Below, one piece after another: positions 43,130-50,839 of a stretch of DNA of 64,000 nucleotides. The translations under genes were made by a program, and so were the position numbers. Location of the stretch: assembly GCF_039539445.1 (NCBI RefSeq), contig NZ_BAABDD010000007.1, positions 186,001 to 250,000 of the forward strand, written 5' to 3'. The notes under the pieces were generated by a model, which searched no databases, was not told the DNA's origin, and saw nothing but the letters and a program-made list of their open reading frames with translations. This stretch comes from Salinactinospora qingdaonensis. Lineage in GTDB: Bacteria; Actinomycetota; Actinomycetes; Streptosporangiales; Streptosporangiaceae. The stretch's first letter is position 1, and the number at the start of each line of letters is the position of its first letter.

Positions 43130-44652
43130 GCGGCGCTGCCCTCCTGCTCCTGGCCAGTGGCGGCGTACATGACCGTTTCCTCGGTGGCCTGCGAGCGGGA
43201 CAGTTCGGCGCTGATGCGTCCTTCGTGCATCACCAGCACCCGGTCGGCCATGCCCAACACCTCGGGCAGCTCGCTGGAGACCATCAGGACCGCCATCCCC
43301 TGCCCCGCCAGCTCCGAGAGCAGCCGGTGGACCTCGGCCTTGGTGCCCACGTCGATGCCGCGGGTGGGCTCGTCGACGATGAGCACGTGCGGCTCGGTGG
43401 CCAGCCACTTCGCCAGCACCACCTTCTGCTGGTTGCCGCCCGACAGGGTCGAGACCAGGTCGCTGAGGTGCCCGGCTTTGACCTGGAGGCGATCGGTCCA
43501 CGTGCGGGCGGCCCGCTCCTCAGCGCGGCGCCACAGCAGCCCGAAGCGGCTCAGCGCCCAGCGCCGCGTCAAGGTGGCGTTGCGCTCCACCGACATCTCC
43601 ATGACCAGCCCCTGCTGGCGACGGTCTTCGGGCACGAGCGCGATCCCGGCCGCCATCGCAGCCGCGGGACGCCCCGCAGTCAGCTTGGTACCGCCGACCC
43701 GCACCGTTCCGGCGTCGTAGCCGTCGACGCCAAAGATCGCGCGCACCACCTCGCTGCGCCCGGCCCCCACCAGGCCGGCCAGCGCGACGATCTCCCCGCT
43801 GCGCACCGAGAAGTTCACATCGGAGAACACGCCGGTGCGGGTGAGCCCCGCAACGTCGAGAACGACCTCGCCCACGTCGGTCTCCTGCTTGGGGAACAGG
43901 GCGGTGACGTCGCGGCCCACCATGCTGCGCACGACCGCGTCCACGGTCAGTTCCGCGGTGGGCTCGGTCGAGATGTAGCGGCCGTCGCGCATCACGGTGA
44001 TCCGGTCGCACAAGGCGAAAACCTCGTCGAAGCGGTGGGAGATGAACAGCACCGCCGCCCCGTTGTCGCGCAGCGACCGCGCCACCGCGAACAGGCGCTC
44101 CACCTCGATTCCCGACAGCGCTGCCGTGGGCTCGTCCATGATCAGCACCCGAGCGTCGAAGGACAGCGCCTTGGCGATCTCCACCAGTTGCTGGTCGGCG
44201 ATGGACAGCCCGCGTGCGGGACGGTCGGGGTCGATGTGCACCCCCAACCGGGCGAACAGCCGGTTGGTCGCGGCGCGCATGGCCGAGCGGTCGATGCGCC
44301 GGCCACGGCCCAACGGTTGGCGTCGGATGAAGATGTTCTCGGCGACCGAGAGGTCGGGGAAGAGGGTGGGCTCTTGGTAGATCACGGCCACGCCCGCTCG
44401 CTGCGCGTCGGCGGGACCGGCGAACACGGTGGGCTGGCCGTCGACCTCGATGTGGCCCTCATCGGGCTGGTGCACGCCGGCGATCGTCTTGACCAGCGTG
44501 GATTTTCCCGCCCCGTTCTCGCCGCACAGCGCGTGGATTTCGCCCGCGCGCAACTCCAGCGAAACGCCCTGGAGAGCCTTGACCATCCCGAAGGACTTGG
44601 CCGCCTCGACCAGAGCCAGCGGCGGGGGTGCCGGCGAAGGCTGTGTGCCCAC
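43126..44652 (-). CDS. rhaT: rhamnose ABC transporter ATPase (two ABC domains)
   Basis: This 508-aa CUT2-type ATPase has two fused nucleotide-binding domains. The first has Walker A GENGAGKST (44-52) and the signature LSIADQQLVEIAKAL. The second has the degenerate Walker A GLVGAGRSEV and LSGGNQQKVVLAKWL, as is usual for RbsA/RhaT proteins. It is first in the operon rhaT-P-Q-S-M and divergent from the LacI regulator. Confidence 0.94.
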   Translation of the reverse strand: MGTQPSPAPPPLALVEAAKSFGMVKALQGVSLELRAGEIHALCGENGAGKSTLVKTIAGVHQPDEGHIEVDGQPTVFAGPADAQRAGVAVIYQEPTLFPDLSVAENIFIRRQPLGRGRRIDRSAMRAATNRLFARLGVHIDPDRPARGLSIADQQLVEIAKALSFDARVLIMDEPTAALSGIEVERLFAVARSLRDNGAAVLFISHRFDEVFALCDRITVMRDGRYISTEPTAELTVDAVVRSMVGRDVTALFPKQETDVGEVVLDVAGLTRTGVFSDVNFSVRSGEIVALAGLVGAGRSEVVRAIFGVDGYDAGTVRVGGTKLTAGRPAAAMAAGIALVPEDRRQQGLVMEMSVERNATLTRRWALSRFGLLWRRAEERAARTWTDRLQVKAGHLSDLVSTLSGGNQQKVVLAKWLATEPHVLIVDEPTRGIDVGTKAEVHRLLSELAGQGMAVLMVSSELPEVLGMADRVLVMHEGRISAELSRSQATEETVMYAATGQEQEGSAA

Positions 44653-44695
44653 GGCGCCCTCCTTGCCATCAGGGTCACTGCTTGCCGCAGCAATA

Positions 44696-44711
44696 CCAAA
44701 AACGTTTTAAG
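44696..44711. promoter_or_regulatory. LacI operator upstream of rhaT
   Basis: AAAACGTTTT is a perfect 10-bp palindrome within CCAAAAACGTTTTAAG. It lies just after the predicted rhaT transcription start on the minus strand and shares the AACGTTT core with the rhaI and LacI sites. Confidence 0.65.
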
Positions 44712-44720
44712 TCAATGAGG

Positions 44721-44749
44721 ACGTTAGGTGGGCCACATGCGTACGTCAA
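44721..44749 (-). promoter_or_regulatory. promoter of the rhamnose transporter operon
   Basis: On the minus strand TTGACG (44749-44744) and TAACGT (44726-44721) are 17 nt apart. The start of transcription would be near 44714, directly in front of the operator. Confidence 0.6.
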
Positions 44750-44863
44750 GTGGATGACGCCAATGTTGACATCGTGTGACTTAATCGATGTCTGGCGCGT
44801 GCACACCGTAGTTATCGTCGATAGGGCTCTACAAGGTATGATCTAGTTCACGAGCATATATTG

Positions 44864-44875
44864 ACACGTTTCAAA
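44864..44875. promoter_or_regulatory. LacI operator upstream of its own gene
   Basis: ACACGTTTCAAA has the right half-site CGTTTCAA of the rhaI operator. It lies directly after a TATATT (44857-44862) that could be the regulator's -10, so autorepression is likely. Confidence 0.5.
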
Positions 44876-44941
44876 CCCCCCTTTGTGACGATGAGCCGCC
44901 GGAGGAAACCATCCGGCCCAGCACGCCCGGGAGTAGCACCC

Positions 44942-45988
44942 TTGTCCTCGTCTGACGACGCGAAACGGCCCGTTGGCATCAACGACGTGGCGGCTCACGC
45001 CGGTGTCTCGCCGGGCACGGTCTCCAACGTCCTCAACCGTCCCGAGCGGGTGGCCGAGAGCACGCGCGAGCGGGTCGAGCGCGCCATCCGCGAACTCGAC
45101 TACGTGCGCAACTCCTCGGGACGCAGCCTGCGCTCTGGCCGTACCGACTCGGTGGGCATGCTCGTTCTCGACGTCACCAACCCCTTCTTCACCCAGGTCG
45201 CGCGCGGCGTCGAAGACGAGGCCACCGAGGAAGGGCTGGCGGTGGTGCTGCTCAACTCCGCTGAGCAGGCCCAGCGGCAGCGCCAGTCGTTGCGGCTGCT
45301 AGCCGAGCAGCGCGCGGCCGGCGCCGTCGTCATGCCCGTTGACAGCGATGCCGCCGACCTGCTCTGGCTACGCAAGCAGGGCGTGCCGTGGGTGTTGCTG
45401 GACCGCGGCGACGTCACCGAGGACCTGGCGTGCAGCGTCTCGGTGGACAACCACGCCGGCGGCATCGCCGCGGGACGCCACCTCATCAACCTCGGCCACG
45501 AACAGGTGAGCTTCCTCAGCGGGCCGCTCAGCATGGAGCAGTGCCGCACCCGGTTGGCCGGATTGCGCGCGGCCATGGCCGAGAGCGGCCTCGATCCCGA
45601 CGCCGCCGTTCGCGTGATCGAAAACGAACAGCTCAACGCCGAATGCGGAGAGAAGTCGGTCGAGGAGGTGCTGGCCGGAGGGCCAAGGCGGCGCCCCCAA
45701 GCCGTGTTCTGCGCCAACGACCAGCTTGCCCTGGGACTGCTCAAAGGACTGGGGGGCCGCGGGTTGACCTCTCCGGGAGACCTGTCCGTGGTCGGCTACG
45801 ACGACGTCGACGTGGCGGCGCTGGTCCACCCCGGGCTGACCACCGTCGCCCAGCCCAAATACGAACTGGGTCGCGCCGCGATGCGGCTGCTGCTGTCCGA
45901 ACTCAACGACGCTGAACACCGCCATGAACGACTGCGCTTTGCCCCCGAGCTCATCGTGCGCGGTTCCACCGCCGCCTACCGCGAGTAA
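44942..45988 (+). CDS. LacI-family regulator of rhamnose genes
   Basis: This 348-aa repressor has a helix-turn-helix (INDVAAHAGVSPGTVSNVL) and the effector domain starting near VGMLVLDVTNPFF. TTG 44942 is preferred, since CGGGAG lies 8 nt upstream and it gives a normal-length N-terminus. ATG 44891 would add 17 residues with no ribosome site. It is divergent from the transporter operon and probably binds the AACGTTT sites. Its effector is likely L-rhamnose, L-rhamnulose or a phosphate of it. Confidence 0.9.
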   Translation: MSSSDDAKRPVGINDVAAHAGVSPGTVSNVLNRPERVAESTRERVERAIRELDYVRNSSGRSLRSGRTDSVGMLVLDVTNPFFTQVARGVEDEATEEGLAVVLLNSAEQAQRQRQSLRLLAEQRAAGAVVMPVDSDAADLLWLRKQGVPWVLLDRGDVTEDLACSVSVDNHAGGIAAGRHLINLGHEQVSFLSGPLSMEQCRTRLAGLRAAMAESGLDPDAAVRVIENEQLNAECGEKSVEEVLAGGPRRRPQAVFCANDQLALGLLKGLGGRGLTSPGDLSVVGYDDVDVAALVHPGLTTVAQPKYELGRAAMRLLLSELNDAEHRHERLRFAPELIVRGSTAAYRE

Positions 45989-46294
45989 GTGCTGCATGCG
46001 CGCTAGGACAAGGCTCGACAACGCCCGGCGCCGGCCTTGCCTTCAATGCCACCGGTATCACCGCCCACCGTCCTGCCCCTTTTGAAGGCGGGGCGGCGGC
46101 GTTTCGTGAGCTGGCCACTACGGGGGAGGGATCGTTCATAACGATTCCCGTTGCCCGGCCCAAGCGTTGGCAGGAAATCTCGGGGCAATGCTTGCGTTAC
46201 GTGTGACCTGCACACTATGTTCTCTTTCACGCCGTCGAAGCGCTTCGAAATCGTGTCGCGGTTATCGACTGCTTTCGCTCGCCGAGGAGGAGCC
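45989..46294. other. intergenic between two LacI genes
   Basis: It holds an 8-bp stem with a long loop (GCCTTCAA 46039-46046 with 46082-46089), a possible terminator of the first regulator. The promoter/operator zone of the second follows, with the operator listed separately and the ribosome site GAGGAGG before ATG 46295. No gene is seen. Confidence 0.45.
46235..46248. promoter_or_regulatory. LacI operator TCGAAGCGCTTCGA upstream of its regulator
   Basis: This 14-bp perfect palindrome lies 47-60 nt before the regulator start. It is the core of the longer palindrome at 47388, which suggests autoregulation by the protein encoded at 46295-47356. Confidence 0.75.
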
Positions 46295-47356
46295 ATGGTG
46301 ACCATCGCTGACGTCGCCCGCCATGCGGGGGTCTCTATCAGCACGGTCTCTTATGTGCTGTCGGGCAAGCGCTCCATCTCCGCCGACACCGAACGCAAGG
46401 TCCGCGACTCCATTCATGACCTGGGTTATCAGCCCAACGCTGGAGCGCGGGCGCTGGCCAGTAGCAAGAGCAACGTGCTCGCCCTCGTGGTGCCGCTGCG
46501 CTCCGACATGAACTTGCCGGTGCTGATGCAGTTCGCCACTGGTGTCGTCACCGCGGCCCGGGCCCACGAGCACGACGTGCTGCTGCTGACCCAGGATGAA
46601 GGGGTGGCCGGGCTGCGGCGCGTGGCCGGGACCGCTCTGACCGATGCGATTATCGTCATGGACGTCGAACAGCGCGATCCGCGGATCGACGTCCTGCGAC
46701 GGCTCCACCAGCCCAGTGTCCTCATCGGCGTCCCTGAGGAACCGTCGGGACTGGCCTGTGTCGATCTCGACTTCGCCGCCGCCGGCGGCGAGTGCGTCGA
46801 CCATCTGTGCGACCTTGGGCATCGCAGTCTCGGCTTCATCGGAGCACCCACCCCTGTCTATGAGCGCGGCACAAGCTTCGCTCGGCGTACTTTGGCCGGT
46901 TTCCAGTCGGCCGCCGAGCGGCGGGGGGTCGCCGCGGCGAGCGTGGCCTGCGATCCAAGCTATGCCGGGGTTCGGGATGCCCTAGCCGAGCTACGGGCCA
47001 AAACGCCCGACCTGACCGGCGTGATCGTCCACAACGAGGACGCCCTCGCGCCGCTACTCGACATCGTCCAAGCTGAGGGCAGTGCCATCCCCGACGATCT
47101 CTCCATCGTCGCCATCTGCCCCGACCAGCACGCCCAGAACCTGCCCGTGCCCGTCAGCGCCGTGACCATACCGACCGAGGAGATCGCCCGCAACGCGGTC
47201 GAGATGGTCATGCACGCCCTCGACTCGGGGATGGACGCCGAGGTCCGGCTGTTATCGCCGGAGTTGCACATACGGGCGAGTTCTGGACCGGCTCCCGTAT
47301 CGGCCCCGAGGGAAGCCAACGCCGCGTCACCGGACACGGACCAAGCACGACCCTAG
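46295..47356 (+). CDS. LacI-family regulator of the GH31 locus
   Basis: This 353-aa repressor has a helix-turn-helix (VTIADVARHAGVSISTVSYVL), hinge (YQPNAGARALASSKSN) and effector domain starting VLALVVPLRSDMN. ATG 46295 follows GAGGAGGAG; upstream in-frame codons would include the operator. It is located directly before a CUT1 importer and a GH31 enzyme, whose promoter carries the matching palindrome. The effector is probably an alpha-glucoside or xyloside. Confidence 0.93.
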   Translation: MVTIADVARHAGVSISTVSYVLSGKRSISADTERKVRDSIHDLGYQPNAGARALASSKSNVLALVVPLRSDMNLPVLMQFATGVVTAARAHEHDVLLLTQDEGVAGLRRVAGTALTDAIIVMDVEQRDPRIDVLRRLHQPSVLIGVPEEPSGLACVDLDFAAAGGECVDHLCDLGHRSLGFIGAPTPVYERGTSFARRTLAGFQSAAERRGVAAASVACDPSYAGVRDALAELRAKTPDLTGVIVHNEDALAPLLDIVQAEGSAIPDDLSIVAICPDQHAQNLPVPVSAVTIPTEEIARNAVEMVMHALDSGMDAEVRLLSPELHIRASSGPAPVSAPREANAASPDTDQARP

Positions 47357-47387
47357 CGGCCTGCTGAGATAACTATCAGCCGCCTTG

Positions 47388-47407
47388 TTGTCGAAGCGCT
47401 TCGACAA
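47388..47407. promoter_or_regulatory. 20-bp palindromic operator of the importer-GH31 operon
   Basis: TTGTCGAAGCGCTTCGACAA is a perfect 20-bp palindrome 39 nt before the binding-protein ATG. It contains the 14-bp palindrome found before the adjacent LacI gene. It is a near-certain LacI-family operator. Confidence 0.85.
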
Positions 47408-47445
47408 ATTCTGGTTCACCCATAACAGGCTTTGAGGAATTCTCT

Positions 47446-48717
47446 ATGAACACCTCCACCACGGCCGGCCAGCCGCCGGTTCCACCATCCCCTCGCCGTC
47501 ACCTGCTGGCACTGGGGGCTCTCACGTCCGCCGCGGCCATGGTCCTCAGCGGTTGTGCTTCGGAGTCCGGCGATGGGACCTCGGCCTCGACGACCATCAC
47601 CGAGCTGGACTACTACACCGACGAGCAGGGCAGTGCCGCCTGGCACGAGGCGCTGTCGACGTGTGAGAACCAGACCGGTGTCACCGTGGAGCGCCAGGAG
47701 GTCCCTCCCGACCAGATGTTGCAGCAGGTGCTGCAACAAGTCGGCTCCAACTCGCTGCCCGATTTGATCTTCATCGACAACCCGCAGTTGCAGCAGGTCG
47801 CAGAGACGGGCGCGCTCACCCCACTGTCGGACTACACCATCGACACCGAGGGCTACTACGACAGCATCACCGAGGCCGGAACCTACGAGGGGCAACTCTA
47901 CGGCCTGGCGCCCGGCGTCAACGGACTCGCGCTGTTCTACAACAAGACCTACTTCCAGGAAGCCGGCATCGAGCCGCCCACCACCTGGGAGGAGCTCAGC
48001 TCGGCCGCGGCCGAGCTCACCACCGGCGACCGCTACGGCCTGGCCTTCTCGGCCATTGACGGCGAGGAGGGCACTTGGCAGTTCCTGCCGTTCTTCTGGA
48101 GTAACGGCGCCCAGCTCGACGAGCTGGACTCGCCCGAGGCCGTTGAGGCGCTGGGCTACGTCACCGGCCTCGTGGAAGAGGGCTCGGTGTCGTCCTCGGT
48201 GCTGGAGTGGAACCAAAACGACGTCGCCGACCAGTTCGTGGCCGGCCACACCGCCATGATGGTCAACGGTTCCTGGAACCTGGCCCGATTGCAGGAGGAG
48301 CAGGAGCTGGACTACGGAGTCGTGCCGATTCCGGTTCCCGAGGCCGGCGACGAGCCCGTAGTCGCGCTCGGCGGCGAGGTGGGCGCCATCCCCGCGACCG
48401 ACCCGGAGAGCCAGGAGGCCGCCGCCCAGGTCCTGGACTGCCTCCTCTCGCCCGACGTGCTCATGGACTGGAGCTCCTCCCACGCCTATGTGCCGGCGCG
48501 CGAGGAGTTGGCCCAGACCATGGCCGAGGACAACGAGCAGATGGCGCCCTTCGTCGAGGAGGTCGCCACCGCGCGCTCGCGCACCAGTGAACTCGGCAGC
48601 TCCTACCCCGACACCTCCTCGGCGCTGATCAAGGCGGTACAGAGCGCGCTGGTGGGCGACCAGTCCCCGGCTGAGGCTCTGGCCACAGCCCAGGAGTCGG
48701 TCGCCGGCGAGTCCTGA
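47446..48717 (+). CDS. CUT1 sugar ABC transporter substrate-binding lipoprotein
   Basis: This 423-aa extracellular solute-binding protein has SPRRHLLALGA in the signal peptide, a twin-arginine that could allow Tat export, and lipobox VLSGC with Cys37. Mature segments FYNKTYFQEAGIEPPTTWEEL and FVAGHTAMMVNGSWN are typical of maltose/oligosaccharide-binding proteins. GAGGAA precedes ATG 47446. It is first in an operon with two permeases and GH31. Confidence 0.93.
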   Translation: MNTSTTAGQPPVPPSPRRHLLALGALTSAAAMVLSGCASESGDGTSASTTITELDYYTDEQGSAAWHEALSTCENQTGVTVERQEVPPDQMLQQVLQQVGSNSLPDLIFIDNPQLQQVAETGALTPLSDYTIDTEGYYDSITEAGTYEGQLYGLAPGVNGLALFYNKTYFQEAGIEPPTTWEELSSAAAELTTGDRYGLAFSAIDGEEGTWQFLPFFWSNGAQLDELDSPEAVEALGYVTGLVEEGSVSSSVLEWNQNDVADQFVAGHTAMMVNGSWNLARLQEEQELDYGVVPIPVPEAGDEPVVALGGEVGAIPATDPESQEAAAQVLDCLLSPDVLMDWSSSHAYVPAREELAQTMAEDNEQMAPFVEEVATARSRTSELGSSYPDTSSALIKAVQSALVGDQSPAEALATAQESVAGES

Positions 48718-48748
48718 CCCGCCCCGCCGGACTGAGAAGACGATCCTT

Positions 48749-49720
48749 ATGACTTCGACACAGGCACTGCCCGCTCCGCCGACCCAGAGTCGGCGGGGCG
48801 GGCGGCCCCGCCCGCCCCGCCGGTCGCGCACGGGCCTCGGGCGGCCCTGGGTAGCGCTGGGGTTCCTCCTGCCGACGATCCTCTATGTCGTCGCCTTCTT
48901 CGGATACCCCATCTACTACAACCTCTCTATGAGCCTGCGCGACTTCACGGTCCGCTCCTTCTATACCGGAGAGGCCCCCTTCGTCGGGCTCGACAACTAC
49001 ACAGCCGTCATCAGCGACCCCGTCTTCGGCCAAACCGTGCTCAACACGGTGCTGTTCACCGTAGGCTCGCTGTTCTTCCAGTTCGTCATCGGCCTGGCCC
49101 TGGCGGTGTTCTTCCGCCACAACTTCCCGCTCAGCGGCCTGCTGCGCTCGCTGCTGCTGTTGCCGTGGCTGCTGCCGCTGGTCGTCTCCGGCGCGCTGTG
49201 GAAGTGGATCTTGGCCCAGGACTATGGGGTGCTCAACCAAACCCTGGAGGGGCTGGCACTGGTCAGCTCGCCCGTGCCGTGGCTAACCAGCACCGAGTGG
49301 GCGTTGATATCGGTGACCTTGGTCAACGTCTGGATCGGCATCCCGTTCAACATGGTCATCCTCTACGGCGGACTCCAGGCGATCCCGGAGTCCCTCTACG
49401 AGGCCGCTTTCCTGGACGGCGCCGGCCCATGGCAGGCGTTCCGCAACGTGACCCTGCCGCTGCTGCGCCCGGTCATCGCCGTGGTGCTGATGTTGGGCCT
49501 GGTCTACACCATCAAGGTCTTCGACGTGATCATGGTACTCACCGGCGGCGGCCCCGCCCAAGCCAGCGAAACCCTGACGACCTGGTCCTATGCGCTGTCC
49601 TTCGACGAATTCGCCTTCGGCCAGGGCGCGGCCGTGGGCAACCTGCTCATCGTCGTGGCGCTGGTGTTCGCCCTCATCTACCTGCGCTCGGTGCGCCGTT
49701 CGATGAAGGAGGAGCAGTAA
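48749..49720 (+). CDS. CUT1 sugar ABC transporter permease (MalF-type)
   Basis: This 323-aa permease has an Arg/Pro-rich cytoplasmic start, six helices and the EAA motif YEAAFLDGAGPWQAFRNVTLP. It lies 31 nt after the binding-protein stop and overlaps the next permease by one base (TAATG). No ATPase gene is in the operon. Confidence 0.93.
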   Translation: MTSTQALPAPPTQSRRGGRPRPPRRSRTGLGRPWVALGFLLPTILYVVAFFGYPIYYNLSMSLRDFTVRSFYTGEAPFVGLDNYTAVISDPVFGQTVLNTVLFTVGSLFFQFVIGLALAVFFRHNFPLSGLLRSLLLLPWLLPLVVSGALWKWILAQDYGVLNQTLEGLALVSSPVPWLTSTEWALISVTLVNVWIGIPFNMVILYGGLQAIPESLYEAAFLDGAGPWQAFRNVTLPLLRPVIAVVLMLGLVYTIKVFDVIMVLTGGGPAQASETLTTWSYALSFDEFAFGQGAAVGNLLIVVALVFALIYLRSVRRSMKEEQ

Positions 49721-50589
49721 TGGCCACCACCTCCGCCGCCCGCCGGCGCACCCCCGCCGCGCGTAGGAACATCGTCGTCAACCGCAGTTGGCTCAAGAGC
49801 GCACTGGGCGTGGCCATCCTCAGCGTCTTGCTGTTCCCGCTGTACTGGATGGTCAACGCCTCCCTACTGCCCAGCGACGAACTGCTGCGTCAACCGCCGG
49901 TGTGGTTTCCGATCAACGGCACGCTGGCCGGCTACGCCTCCGCCATCAGTACTCAAGGGCCGCACCTGGTCACCAGCTTCATCGTCTCCTTCGGAGTGGT
50001 CACGGTGACGCTGGTGCTGGCGGCGCCGGCCGCCTACGCCCTGGCCCAACTGCGGGTGCGCGGCGGCATCCCCCTCGTGCTGGTGCTGCTCGTCGTGCAG
50101 ATGCTGCCCGGCATCGTCATGGCCAACTCGCTGTACGGCGTGTTCAACCAGGTGGGGCTGGTCGACAACTACATCGGTCTGATCCTGGCCGACTCCACCC
50201 TGGCCGTGCCCTTCGCGATCTTGCTGCTGCGCACCTTCATGCACGGGGTGCCGCGGGAGCTGTCGGAGGCGGCGCGCGTCGACGGCGCCGGCTACTGGCG
50301 CACGTTTTGGTCGGTGATCGTCCCGGTGAGCCGCAACGGCCTCATCACCGCGGGACTGTTCGCCTTCCTGCTCTCATGGGCGGATTTCCTCTTCGCGGTC
50401 ACCCTGACCACGGGGCGTTCGTTCGAGCCGATCACGGTCGGGATCTACCGGTTCGTGGGCAACCAGACCACGAACTGGAACGGCCTCATGGCCACCGCAG
50501 TCCTCGCTTCGATCCCGGCCGCGATCCTGCTCATCCTCGCCCAACGCTACGTCGCCGCCGGTGTCACCGGCGGCGCGGTCAAACAATGA
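49720..50589 (+). CDS. CUT1 sugar ABC transporter permease (MalG-type)
   Basis: This 289-aa permease begins MATTSAARRR. The EAA motif is SEAARVDGAGYWRTFW, and it ends in the MalG-like AAGVTGGAVKQ. ATG 49720 shares a base with the upstream stop. It forms the channel with the preceding gene product, and a shared ATPase encoded elsewhere is expected. Confidence 0.93.
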   Translation: MATTSAARRRTPAARRNIVVNRSWLKSALGVAILSVLLFPLYWMVNASLLPSDELLRQPPVWFPINGTLAGYASAISTQGPHLVTSFIVSFGVVTVTLVLAAPAAYALAQLRVRGGIPLVLVLLVVQMLPGIVMANSLYGVFNQVGLVDNYIGLILADSTLAVPFAILLLRTFMHGVPRELSEAARVDGAGYWRTFWSVIVPVSRNGLITAGLFAFLLSWADFLFAVTLTTGRSFEPITVGIYRFVGNQTTNWNGLMATAVLASIPAAILLILAQRYVAAGVTGGAVKQ

Positions 50590-50839
50590 CCACCCCGGCC
50601 GCGGCATGCCAGATCCACGCCCCGGACCCACCACTCACCTCCCCCGACCGACCGAGGAGCGCGTTGACGTCCCCTCGCTCCCACAGCAGACCGGTGGGCA
50701 CCGTGCTCACCGGCGCGTTATCCGCCGACCCGGTGGTCCTCATCACAAAACATCGCGTTCACGTCACACCACGGCAAAGGGAGGAGGATGGCGTTCGCCC
50801 CGCGGCGCAACCGCCGGCGGGCACGCGCCACCAAAGCAC

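Noticed and set aside
43225..44718. 497-codon frame on the plus strand
   Set aside because: It is antisense to rhaT with His/Arg/Gly-rich shadow composition and no domain.
50561..50839. N-terminal extension of GH31
   Set aside because: It starts inside the permease 3' end and adds non-conserved sequence. The GH31 N-domain begins at 50840.
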